Shown: positions 19,669 to 31,163 of the stretch, piece after piece
How positions within the stretch are numbered: the stretch's first letter is position 1
Layout: the number at the start of each line of letters is the position of its first letter
Assembly: GCA_013368445.1 (NCBI GenBank)
Contig: JAACJO010000001.1
Coordinates: 1,674,001-1,738,000 of the forward strand
DNA from: Leucocoprinus leucothites
Lineage: Eukaryota; Basidiomycota; Agaricomycetes; Agaricales; Agaricaceae
Reading direction: 5' to 3'
Length of the DNA stretch: 64,000 nucleotides
Program-made: the position numbers and the translations under genes
The notes under the pieces: generated by a model
Told to the model about the DNA's origin: nothing
Seen by the model: only the letters and a program-made list of their open reading frames with translations
Database searches by the model: none

Positions 19669-21358
19669 ATGCGTCCACGACATACACAACACTCTCTGCC
19701 CGCTTTTCCAATCCATTCGGCGACATTTGTCGCTTCAGATAAACTTGTGATTGGTGGCGGCGGAGGCTCGTCGAAGAGTGGTATAAAGAACAAACTCGTA
19801 TGTCACTGTTTGACTTATCCCATACCAAAGACTCATTAGTCCCACAGCGGTTGTACTCGGTGGGCTCGGACAGGTCAATCGATCTCAAGAATGAAATTGA
19901 AGTAGAAGATGCTCCGACAAGTATGGCGGTTGACCTTAAGGTAAGCTCTGGTCATTTTCGACTCCAAACGATACTGACTTCACAAGTCGAGCACTATAAT
20001 ATGTGGTATCAACAGCCCCCCGGAGAAAATACAGAAAGGAGAAAATGAGAACTGTCGGTTGTTTTCGTTAAACGGCGATGTGTATGTGCGTTCGACGTGA
20101 ATCTCCAGCCGTTGCTGAGTCCTTCATAGATTTCGTGCTGGCACGTCGAGAAGTACCTTGCCAGCAGACGAGGATGATTACCAAGTACGCTACCAACTCG
20201 TCTCAGAAGTTATCAACGTCTAAAATGGACGCAGAAAGTCACCGTGATTTCTCCTGATTGCAAACTGGTTGTGGTGGCTGGTTGTCATAGTGTGCGCACT
20301 CTGTTATCAGGTTTCAACCACTTCACTCAGATCGATATAGCTGTCACTCTTGTCGTTTCCGAGTCTCACGCCTGCCGCTCCTTCAATCCAGCTAGAGAGA
20401 GAAATCTATGATGCCACTTTCTCCTCGACGGGTGAAACTGTGAGCTCATTTTTACCTTAGCTCTTATCCACGCTTAGCCACCAATAGCTTGTGGTTGCAA
20501 CAACGCATAATCTTCATGTTTATTCCACAAAAGTTCGCTCTATGTCGAGCTCGCCGAAAAAGAGCAAGAGCAAGAACAAAACCAAAACAATCACAGAGAA
20601 GACAGAAAGCATGGAGCTTCTTCAAACAATTGAATTACCCAGTAGCACCGGTGGCCCTGGGGCTTGCACCTTCCGATCCGTGAGGTGCGCACTATGCTGT
20701 TTGAGTTATGATAGTGTGTTGGTGACCGAATTTAGATACCATCCATCGAATGACAACGTCGTATACACCGTTATCAACACCTCGCCGCCTCGTGAACGCG
20801 GTCGCAAAACCCCAGCGCGACAGGGGTATATTCTGAAGTGGAACGCCCTAACATGGACTGTGGAAAAGCAAAAGAAAGTTGGTGACAAGGGTTTGACCGC
20901 CTTCGATATCAGGTCAGCGGAACTTGAGAGAGGCATTTGATATACCACTGACTTTCTCTCAGCTTGGACGGCCGCTTCTTGGGTTATGGATCGTCGGATT
21001 TGTCAATTGGAATCCTGGACCCAAAAACTCTGACTGTATGTTGACTTTTCCGCGTATTGCTTTCTCTGATCTCGCTTCTCCCAGCCACTCTGTACCGTAT
21101 TGAAAGCGCATGAATTCCCTCCAACCGCTGTCAGATTTGATCCAACCACAAAAATCATAGCATCAGGGAGTGCGGACAATACCCTTCGTATTGTTACCAT
21201 ACCCGAAGTAGTTGGAGGGTCTTGTGAGTTGTATCGTAGACATTTGAAGCTTAGCTGACCCAGCCTGAACAGCTTGGACCGTTATAATACTGGTGGTGAT
21301 GACGCTACTGGTAGTTGTAATCGCAATTGCCATGCAAAACGGACGTCTTACTTGGTAG
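19669..21358 (+). CDS. SEC12: SEC12, guanine nucleotide exchange factor for Sar1
   Basis: ER membrane exchange factor that loads Sar1 with GTP and starts COPII coat assembly. The ATG at 19669 gives MRPRHTQHSLPAFPIHSATF, then VIGGGGGSSKSGIKNKLRLY. That glycine loop with KSGIKN matches the K-loop of Sec12 that acts in catalysis. Exon 2 runs 19848-19940. Further propeller pieces are EVEDAPTSMAVDLK, STIICGINSPPEKIQKGENE, LPADEDDYQKVTVISPDCKL, LVVATTHNLHVYSTK, VRYHPSNDNVVYTVINTSPP, GRFLGYGSSDLSIGILDPKT and IIASGSADNTLRIV. One hydrophobic anchor near the C-terminus, WTVIILVVMTLLVVVIAIAM, is followed by a short tail QNGRLTW, so the lumenal domain is nearly absent. All junctions checked are in frame. 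Confidence 0.92.
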
Positions 21359-21473
21359 AGATCGCGGACGGGCGGACTTAATTTATGTATGTATATGTTC
21401 TAAATTACTTGTTACCCAGGGATATGTCGCGTTCTTATGATACATGGTCAATACAAGCAGTTGGAACCAGTTA

Positions 21474-22317
21474 TTAGTCGTAGTCGTCCTCCTCCACCAG
21501 CTTTCGTTTGACTTCGCCCGAGTTTGGAGCTGTCTGGACTTCCTCCATCCCGTCACTCTCTTCTTCGTCATCATCCCCACCTGCAAATAGACCATCCTCT
21601 TCTTCACCCGCATCACTTCCTTCGTCCATTCCTTGTGTACCCGCTCCGGCTGCGGGTGTTCCAAACATCTCAATGTCAGAGGGTGTTGCGATTGCACTGA
21701 TTGGAAAGGGCGCCTCTTGGGGGACAGGTTGGGGAGTTGGAACAGGTTCTGGCTCCATATCTTCGTCTTCGTCCTCCTCCTCCTCCTCCTCCTCTTCTTC
21801 AGACTCTTCCACCTCTTCCACTTCGTCGTAAATCTTGACATCAGGAGGTGGCTTGTTTGGAATGAGATTGAAGTCAACGTTCGTCAGGCATTCTGACTGT
21901 GGTGGTAGTCGAACACCAAACACTTCAGGAACGGCAGGCAGCGGTACGGCATTGACCTCATTTGCCATTGAAAGGATATACTGGAACAAGATATGAATCT
22001 AGACTGAGTAATGCTCGTACAGTAGATCGCCATACCTCTTTCGGGACGCGACCTCCGAACTCCCAGCCGACGCGTGCTTGCACAGCAAGAGTTATGTCGT
22101 CCATTTCGACCTTTCCTCCTCTCCCAGCATGCTCAGCATACACGCCTGCATCTGTCAGCACTTGTGCAGTGTATCTGTGTGAAAATTCAAGGAGTTGGTG
22201 TAGGACACCAGGCTGGGTGTCTTGAACACTTGGCGTCGCTGAGAGTAGGAGAGCAATTGCACGCGCAGTGCTTGGGAGATTCTCCGCCGAACGCGAGGAT
22301 GATGACACAGTCGTCAT
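21474..22317 (-). CDS. TAF9: TFIID/SAGA subunit TAF9 (histone-fold)
   Basis: A histone-fold TAF that pairs with TAF6 in TFIID and SAGA. The start MTTVSSSSRSAENLPSTARA at 22317 leads straight into the fold: IALLLSATPSVQDTQPGVLH, QLLEFSHRYTAQVLTDAGVY and GGKVEMDDITLAVQARVGWE. One intron separates RVPKE from YILSMANEVNAVPLPAVPEV, the conserved TAF9 extension, followed by FGVRLPP and LTNVDFNLIPNKPP. The C-terminal half is an unusually acidic low-complexity region (mostly Glu, with some Asp) followed by a Pro/Gln stretch and a second acidic segment ending VEEDDYD. A minus-strand frame opening further upstream is longer but lies before the conserved start. Divergent from ISU1. Confidence 0.92.
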
Positions 22318-22821
22318 CAGGGTATCTAGGTCGCGCTGGCTTAGCGGTTTGAGAATAAGATACACGGAGCAACGTGCTAAACTGCTCGCTGATGAATACC
22401 GTTTAGTCCACAATGCTAACCCCAGTTGCCACATACACGCAACCATTGGCTGGACCCTATTTGGTCATATTTAACTGGATCTCCTGGCTTTATCAGATAA
22501 GCTGATTGGGCTCCTGGCCTGCAAGCCGAGATGACGCGCATTCATTCTCCCGACCCCACGACTGTTGTGCATATGCTTGTATGTAGGATATGTAGTGCTT
22601 GACTTCACACCGTGAAAGGCCGATGAAACCCTTCCAATCATCGGACATCGCACTTCAACCAATAAGAACAAGCCGGCTTCCGAACGAGGAAATCACGTGC
22701 AGGAGTGGCAACCAATTGGAGCGGAGCAACAGACCCGGCATGACAAAGCGAGGAGCCATAATAATATACCAGGAACACGAAGTGGGCTCTCTTACTTTCT
22801 TCCACCAACCACGATCCCACC

Positions 22822-23547
22822 ATGTTTCGCTCTGCAATTACCAGACCTCTATTTGCCGCTGCTCGTCCCGCTTTAGCCCGCAATGTTGCTCGCCCAGCAA
22901 TCGCGACCCGCCAATACCACGAAAAAGTCATCTCGCATTATGAACGCCCTCGAAATGTATGTGTCTCGCCTTTCCTACGAGGTTCTAGGCCCGTTGCATG
23001 TGGATCTTCTTATCTGATAACTTTCCTTCCCCGCGCTAGGTTGGCTCTCTCCCCAAGAATGACATTGATGTCGGTACAGGACTTGTAGGAGCACCCGCGT
23101 GAGTAGTTATCCGTCAACCTCTTGTAACGGAGCTAACCGGGTCGCGTTTAGATGCGGTGATGTTATGAAGCTGCAAATTCGTGTCGATGAGAATGGAGTC
23201 ATATCGGAGGTTAAGTTCAAGACCTTCGGCTGCGGAAGCGCCATTGCCTCCAGCTCATACATGACCGAACGCGTAAAAGGCCTGACTTTGGAGGAGGCTG
23301 GCAGGATCAAGAATACTGAAATTGCTAAGGAGCTCTGTCTTCCTCCCGTGAAACTGCATTGTTCAAGTACGCTCAATTACTCGTTCGCCTCTGCGTGTTA
23401 GCTGACCATTTCACAGTGTTAGCGGAGGATGCCATCCAATCGGCCATCCGTGATTACCGTTCGAAGCGACAGAAGATAGGGCCAAACATGGTCAATGTTG
23501 CTCAAGCAGGCGTGGAAGCATCATCGCCAGCAGCTCAATCCGCTTAA
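22822..23547 (+). CDS. ISU1: Mitochondrial iron-sulfur cluster scaffold ISU1 (IscU type)
   Basis: Matrix scaffold on which Nfs1-derived sulfur and iron are built into 2Fe-2S clusters. Four exons (22822-22956, 23040-23098, 23152-23366, 23417-23547) give 540 nt and 179 residues. The N-terminus MFRSAITRPLFAAARPALAR is an Arg/Ala-rich mitochondrial presequence. The mature domain starts YHEKVISHYERPRN and continues VGSLPKNDIDVGTGLVGAPA. The three cysteine ligands are visible in GAPACGDVMKLQI, KTFGCGSAIASSS and VKLHCSMLAEDAI. The Hsp70-binding LPPVK motif is intact before the last of these. The C-terminus is slightly extended (QAGVEASSPAAQSA). It faces TAF9 across about 500 bp and converges with PRP31. 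Confidence 0.97.
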
Positions 23548-23734
23548 GTTGACCTCTTGCAAAATCCACCAGACCCCATGATACCTTTACTATGTTTCTC
23601 CTCCCCTTTTCCATTCATCCTGCTACTTCTTATCTTGTCTTCGCACGATGTATCATTACTCATCTTATGCCTTTTTAACCAGAAAATAGACCATATAATT
23701 ACTTTAAAGTAGGAATGTAGAGTAAGGGCGGAAT

Positions 23735-25836
23735 TCAAGCACCCTTCTGACCTACGAATGAAAAGGTGCCCGAGCCAAACCACTTTTCGTTGGCTTCTTT
23801 GACCCGCTGTGCCATCGCCGCTCTGTTGGTCAACTCGAAACCTTAAGAATAAAATATTTTGAGTCAGAATCCTGAATGATGAAAGCTACCACTGCAGCTG
23901 ACCTTGAGCAGGTGTTACGCTCAACGATGTTGTTGTACCTGAAGCCGAAGACTGAGTAGCCTGGGCCGCTCGGGTGATCGCAGCAGTTCTGAGCTTGTTC
24001 GCTTTTGAAAGCTTTGCTGCGAAGGACCATGAGCACAGTCTATAATAACCCATATGTTAGCACCTACCTCGACTCTTGGCATCTCCCATCCCAGCGCGAA
24101 CTTTGCCAGTTCCAACACCAATCATACCAAGACCCTTTGTCTGATCAAATGCTCCAACCTCTGCTTCAGCTTCACCGAACGCCATTCTGTTCTGAAGCTT
24201 ACGCAGCTCCGTCTGAGCGTACGCCTCTTTGGCTTTGCGTGCCCTGGATTAATAGTCAAATAACTTGCAAACCAACGGCGTATATTTTAGGCTCACCGTT
24301 TACCTCCCCTCCGCTTTTTTGGACCATCACCAGGGATGGGCAGAGCCTTGATTACTTTAGCCGGAGGTGGAGCAGCTAGTCGATCAATATGCTTCTCAAT
24401 CTTGTCTCGCAAGGATTCACCATACGAGCCTAACAAAGACCAGTCAGGTAAAACGAACTTGAAATTCATAATTCGTGAGATAATCACCGTCACGACGTTG
24501 CCGCTCAAGATCCATTCGAGCTGCTAGTACACTCTTTGCTCCTACGGTTCGTTGTACTTTCAATTGATACTCTGGTGGAGTTTGTGTGACCAGTTCGGAC
24601 TGGAAGATGAACCCTGTATGTCGTCTTTGTGTTGCAGTTGAGAACCCAGCTGTAATCTTCTTCTGAGCACCTAGGAGCTAGAGACACGTAAGTACCAGAC
24701 AAATCGACGACATAGAATGACACACATGAACGTTACATGCTGGCATTTTGGCTAATCCAGCTAGACCTCCTGCAACTCCTAGCAATTTCGCGGCTGTGGT
24801 GGTACCAACAATAGCTGATAGATTGGGGGCAAGTACATTCATTCTTGAGCTGACGTACATGAATATCTTGAAAGAATTGAAGGGTTAATGCTAGACCATC
24901 CTGGATAGTCGAATGCCGATCTGTACCTTTTTACGGGCCTCCTCCAGTCTATCGGCGAGATTACAGGCCTTTTCTATGGCTTTCCATTCGCAGTCTGAAA
25001 GTTGCCTGCCAGACGTTGTTGAGGCCGTGACGACCACACTCATGATAATGGCAGGAGGTAGAACCCCGGTAAGGTTTACTTTTGTCAAATCCTAGAAGAC
25101 GCTGAGCCACTCGCAAACATTGCATGGAACAAATATAACTGACCCCAGCGTTAGCCAAAGCACGTACAGAGCGGATATATAAAGCAGGATCGGTGACAAG
25201 CTGTTCAAGTTCAGGGAACCTTGGCGCATAGTGATCTCGAATGAACTGAGGACAGCGTCAGGAAGGGCTGCATATGGTTGCAGCTGAACCAACTCACCTT
25301 GTTAACAATAAGAATTTCATTTTCAACATCTACCGACAGATTGTTCGCCTGAACAATGACATTATACTCTGGATTCAAGTGTGCTGGGAGCGCCATCTGC
25401 GCTGCAGATGAAGGGCTCTCCTGATACCTTTCAATCTCCTGTAAAAGTATTCAGGAATAAGGCATCCTTGCGCAGGGCAGAGACGCACCTTGAGGACATC
25501 CAACATGCGTTTGCTGCTTTCAAGCTTCGCGATCTTGCCTATGTCGTCGATAGTCCCAAGCTCCATTTGTTGCACGTCCTCAGCATCCAACTCGTCTGCA
25601 GGTTTCACTCCTCCTTCCAATACTAGTCCTGCATGGCCCTCTTCTCCCTCTTCTCCCTCTCCCTCGGACATTTCCTCGTCAGACTCCAGTGCCTCCGCTT
25701 TACGTTTTTGTCCAGTACTTGAAGATTCAGCTTGAGTGGAGGTTGAAGGTGCCTCGGATTCTTGCTGCTCTTCTTCATTCTCATCACCAGAAAGCCCATC
25801 TAAGTCTGCCAGAAGTTCGTCTGCGAGTCCACTCAT
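23735..25836 (-). CDS. PRP31: U4/U6 small nuclear ribonucleoprotein PRP31
   Basis: Spliceosomal protein that binds the U4 5' stem-loop with Snu13 and bridges U4/U6 to U5. The start [20 protein letters not shown] at 25836 opens an acidic low-complexity N-terminus. The NOSIC/Nop region follows: [80 protein letters not shown], then [20 protein letters not shown] and [14 protein letters not shown]. The C-terminal Prp31 domain carries [37 protein letters not shown], and the final exons [20 protein letters not shown] and [11 protein letters not shown]. Many short introns. The upstream region has an ACGCGTCAT copy at 26157-26165. Confidence 0.94.
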
Positions 25837-28800
25837 GACTGCAAGTCTTCTATGTCCCAGAGATAGTAGGTCCTAAGAACTGACTGAGCGTGCTCAATGA
25901 AGTCGACGGTAATTACAAAGGCTCTGCTGCCCGTAACACAGGCGTGGGAAAGTGTTAAGAAAGTTGAAGAAGTCGTTGATGCTCCTTGTGTACCGAGAAC
26001 TCTTCAATTCTGCTCGCTCTCGGGAAATGATTCTTCTTTATGAGACTCGAAGCTCGAGTTGAATTCTTCTTTTCTGTGCCTTCTAGCAAGTTCAACTCCG
26101 CGACACACAAGCCCTGAGCGTAACCAGAGGGACCAGTAAACAAGGACAGAAATGGGACGCGTCATTAGTAATATTGACACCCACCGTCATTCCTAAGCTG
26201 CTTTGTATCCAAATCACAATCGCTGGCCTTAGTGTCGACTGGCCGTGGACTCTTCGGAATGCACGGCGCGGAAAGGCGTAACAGCTTACAAGGACAGTTA
26301 CCCCAGGTTGCGCCACAGCGCCCCGTCCTCCGGATTAACTCTAGTACATCCTGCTTTGTGGAAAACTGGAGCCATGGTGACTGACCTTGGTAATGTGGGT
26401 CTCGAAAATCAATGTCGTTTATGCCAGACGAAATGAAAACTCAGGATTGCTGATTACTCAATTCAAGACAGCCAGTGAGTTGAATGACCACATGCAGAGC
26501 ATGCCATTTCGCTCCCGTAACGGACGCCCAAGACGCCAACCGAAATCAATATCAGATTCCGCCATCGAGGATCTCATCCTGAACTGAGTTGGTTCACACA
26601 TCCGCCGAAGAGAATTAACGAACTGATTCAATCTTTGTCGCAGCGGCGTGACAGCCTATTTTTGGAGCTGCCACTCTCAACCCCTCCTCGCCTTCACACG
26701 TATAACAGGGTATAACCGACCGCATACATTCTAACGGAGCTGATGAGAGATAACGCAGGTCCGCGGAACCATACCGACGATCGGCCGTTTTTCAAGCAGG
26801 GGATGGCTTGAACCACTGTCTGAGCACAATAAGCTTGGCACTGTTCATCTGACTGGGATTAGACCCCTTCCTGCTTTTGCCTAAATTTACATTTGAAGAC
26901 TTAAATTACTGCGACATATCTTATCGAAGAATTGAACAGCCGCTAACACTTAAGCGGTCACAAGGTGTTTCAACCTCCTTCAGCAGCAAAGAGAGTACTT
27001 TCGCTTCTTAAGCCTTGCCTTCGAGTCACCTTTTCTAGCTGGAGCACAGCTAGCCCCATGGAAATGTATTGTCTAGATTCCATCTTGCTTTCGAAAGTCT
27101 CAATGTATCTGCCCACTGGTACTGGCCTGCTGGGTATCAGGCCCTACCATCTTCAGACGTTCCCTCCCTGCACTTGTCTAGCATTTTCGCCGCACTACTG
27201 GAATCCACAAAGAGAATCTTAAGGTTCGGTGATGTGAAATTTGGCCCGCTTACAGGGATCAACTAATGGACAACACGTCAACCGCACAAAAAAACTAGTC
27301 CTCGCCAGGCTTATCCTCTTCAGTTTTTTCGACTAAAGTACGCGTACGCGTAAAGCGAGCTTCTACTCCACTCGTTCGGATGAATGCTGAAAATAGACTT
27401 GAAGGAACCCAGTGCCTTGCATAGCATAAAATCAAAGAACATCCAAAGCTTCGGGGCTTCCTTGCGAAACTTCGTTAAACGTCCTAACCTGACTCCTTTC
27501 ACACACCGGAATTCGGCCAGAAATCATCTCCCTGCTGCCGCATCCGAAGTTATGCAACATCATGGCCTGCCAAAGATCATCACACCTCCTTCGAGCATCT
27601 CTCCGCACCCGAACCCAGCGTCAATAGCTGGTGCACGATAGAACAAAAAATAATTTGAGCCAACGGCCCATTCGGCGCGTGGATCTTAATTGGCTTGTAT
27701 TTTACCTGCCAGATCTCGTCTTCATCTGTATCTCCGCCAGTACTAGTGGGCGTGGGGACTTACATGCCATGACGGAAAAATGTTATTTTTGTGTGCGTGC
27801 GTACTGCATGCATGATCCTACGGTGCACCAGTTGGGTATACCGGCACCAGATGTGGGGTAACTACCTACTCAATTCTGGATCCAACGTTCTGATGGCGAC
27901 TGCCAATTCCATTATCACGCTGGGGCTTTACCGCCCTCTTCCTCGTGCATCTCCGCGGCCAGTTGGTTGTACAGTCACGGCTAATGTATGGCGAGAGGAC
28001 ACGAATATTTGATCAGCAGGTGATCCAACATAGCATAACGAGGGTTCGCTACCTTGTCTAAAACAATCTAATCAATTAACTTTGGTCATTTAGGACATCT
28101 CCTGTGCTCCACCTATTGCAGCACGATTGAGTTCTAAAACTTCGTGGGACAGGTTCTTTGAGTATACCCAGTGCGAATCTAGTAAGGGGATCAAGTCGTT
28201 CCCTCTATCGCAGAACCTCGCCTCGAGCATTCTATAGGAACTGTTCTGATCTCATGTTCGCATTAACCCGCTCTTCCTTCAACAAGTCCCCCAATCACCT
28301 AACACATTCTAGTAGCAGGTGACTGTGCCGCTGCTCTGGTATACAAGAAGGCATCCACGATACTGCATTTTAAGTTGCCCAAGCACTCGATCCCGTGGTC
28401 GTTTTGGACTCCTGTGGTCAATGTTCTAGCATTTAGCTATTGTTCATGTATTACGGTCTCTTGAGTTCTTCTAGTGAACCCCGCTTCTCTTTCCCATGAC
28501 GACCTCAGGACGTCAGAGTATACCGCAGTATACTCTGTATCAGACCCCGCTGTGGGAGGGGCTAACATCACCGGATGTAGTTCAGTCAGGTTTAGTTCTA
28601 TGTTCACGAGGATCGACTCGTGTTGATCATCTGGAGTCATTGCTCCTGGGCACTATTAAAATAACTAGAACGCAGATTTTGTGTGATGAATTCGGCAAAT
28701 GTCCTGATTAGTAACTCGATATCTATTGAGGCTTTTTTTTTTCTGATGTAGTTCTGGGTGGACTCAATTAAAGCTGTTTGAGCGGAAATTAGGAGTGTGA

Positions 28801-31163
28801 AAGGAATCAGGGGGATAAATGTAGTTGATTCCCAGGACAATCTCATCTGGTACGGAACTGAACTCGACATTGTGGACGTGGGATGGTCCGATGTGATCTC
28901 GAATATCGCTCACCATCAACGACTAACGAAATTAACGGAAATACCGTAGAGTACATTTTCTGTGCTATTGCTGAGATGCTGGCAGGCGGCATTAAGGTGC
29001 TTTAAGGACTACGCTATTGGTTTTTTTTTTTGTCTCGAATTTACTATTATCGCAACGTAAACGTTAATCAAGAGGATCTAGAAGCACAGACTTTGCAAAG
29101 ACGGATCTCTTTCCGTAAAATGCTTGCCAGTAATTTCTGCGCTGGAGGACCGACTTGCCGGCCGCAGGGTGGAGCTAAAAAAGGGCGAAATTCTAGTTTG
29201 GGTTGACGGTGGAAAAGAGACAGTTTTCCGCAGTGTTGTGGCCACGAGGTCCACCTACCGATCCGGCCAGCGTCACAAAGCATGCTCAAGGTAAGGGACC
29301 AAATTGTGCTTGATGTGGCTCTCTCCAAACGCGATGAAGGAACGTATACATTCCGCATGTCGGAAACAATCTCTACTTGTGGCGTCACTAGCAGACATGT
29401 CCACAAGAGGCATAAACCTTGCCGGACGAGGCGAGTTTGACACTAGAAATCGGCCCTACGTGGAGGTGTCTGTTTGATCACTCGCACAATGGCAGAACTC
29501 GAGTGAATGCAGGTATTCTTCTAATTTTTAACTTGATATATCTTTGTTTACAAGTAAAATGATAACATCGGCGAATCTTGAGGTGCTCTGACTTTCACCA
29601 TCGTGGTAATTCCAAGGTATAGTTCCTACCTGGTTTTGGATGTTCAAAGGGTGATCGTGCTTGTTTCATGCAATAAAGGAACGTGATAACCTGCTGAAAA
29701 TGCGGTAAAGCAACACCGCGAGTGAACAGTATCAACAGAAAAAAAGATGAAAGCTCAAGTCTCACAGTGTTGTCGAGATAACACGGTTCTATCGCAGCTG
29801 AGCGAGCAGTTAGAACTGGCCAGTCGTAGAATTATCTATGGACGAAGTCCTGCAGAAATCTTCAGAGATATGTGACAGTTAGGGGCTGACGTGGTGGCGC
29901 GGGCAGTGACAATGGACTGTGCTGTAAATGGTAATCTTTCCTCCTAATTTGTCCGAAGGTCCGGATGAGATAGAGCACCATGAGGTACAGCACCACCATC
30001 AAATGCAATCACCGCGACAGTCAGTCGTACATCTGCTATGGGGTTGGCCGAGAGAGGAAACCTGGATTGGCATGGGAAGGTGCTCCTCGAGATTTGGGTG
30101 GGATTCTGAGGGAAGACCGTTTGGGAAATGCTTGACCATGTGCAATGGCAGTCTATTTACAGAGTTTAAAATGATGACTACGGAGTTGGCCGTCGTGGGA
30201 GTGACAACAAGAGTGATAAGTACAGTATATGTTGAGGTCTGGTCGCTGGTCGCTCTCGATGGCCGATATAAGTCAGAAATCTACCGAGACGAACTATCGA
30301 AAGGCGTCAATCACCGGTTCAAGTTCCTCATTGATGTTAAGATATCGGTGAAAAACATGATCAGTCTTCCCTTCACTGATGCCGGTGCGCATTATACTCA
30401 CATGCCACCAAGGTATATATACAACTAGACGAAAGGCATACGTTTCAGAGTGAATCAGATACTCGAGCATAGACCAATAATCGGTCAGCACCTTCTGATG
30501 CGTCAAGTCATACTCGGTCTGGGAGCGACGCCCGGGGCAGAGGGGACACCAGTAAGTAGCACGCGCGATGACCGTCAGAGTCGTTTCTAGGGGATGACGT
30601 GCTTCAATTGAATTGCATATCCCGGACTCTGACAACAGCACCAGGTGGGTTACACTGCCAATAGATGGGCGGGTGTAATAATGAAACATTAAATGTATCA
30701 GTAGAAATGTTTACGTCCGGAAGCTGGACGGACTGCAGAAATTCCAAATGCAGGGATCAATCGATCAGAGCGGCCCCCGTAGATTGAGGGTCGCTAGCCG
30801 GTTCCAGCCCCGAAGGCCCGAGACCCAATGGTGGTGGGAAATGGCGAGTATTCATAAAATGGTGATGCCGCAGACAATGACCGCATCGAGCTCGACTGGG
30901 GGGAATAGGAGCAATGACGACGCTATTCGCGGTTGGCTGTGAGGTATACTGAGAGGATGATGCAGCGCTAGGGAAATAGAGTGAGGATTTTGGTGCAGGC
31001 AGATGACGTATATGACGTCATCAGATTGAAGCAGGAGCGGACATGGATTAGTGGTGGTGACAAATACCGACTCTGCATTCTTCATCACTCCGCTGCTCCT
31101 CCTCCCTTTCCCTCTTTACCCCCTCACTCACTCTTCTCTCCTACACTCTCGTATCCAGCAACA
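25837..31163. other. Gene-poor region between PRP31 and the CAMK kinase
   Basis: 5.3 kb without a gene I can support. Open frames reach 166 codons (29928-30428 plus, 30294-30689 minus), but their translations match nothing I know and overlap one another antisense. Poly(T) runs occur near 28735 and 29020. ACGCGTCAT lies at 26157-26165 and paired CRE-like sites at 31004-31020. The last part, about 30950-31163, is a CT-rich promoter and leader typical of fungal genes. Confidence 0.5.
31004..31020. promoter_or_regulatory. Tandem CRE/ATF-like sites upstream of the CAMK kinase
   Basis: TGACGTA at 31004-31010 and the perfect palindrome TGACGTCA at 31013-31020, 145-160 bp upstream of the kinase ATG. 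In S. pombe, Atf1 binds such sites in stress genes. Function here is inferred from position and match. Confidence 0.5.

Noticed and set aside
21508..21831. Plus-strand Ser-rich open frame
   Set aside because: It is the antisense of the Glu-rich tract of TAF9.
25955..26316. Minus-strand frames upstream of PRP31 that might form a small spliced gene
   Set aside because: No convincing splice sites or homology; more likely PRP31 leader and promoter.
28725..29035. Poly(T) runs as possible retroposon tails
   Set aside because: No flanking target-site duplication or SINE body could be seen by eye.
29928..30689. Overlapping antisense frames of 166 and 131 codons
   Set aside because: Neither has a known motif or splice context, and the overlap of two long antisense frames is typical of chance.
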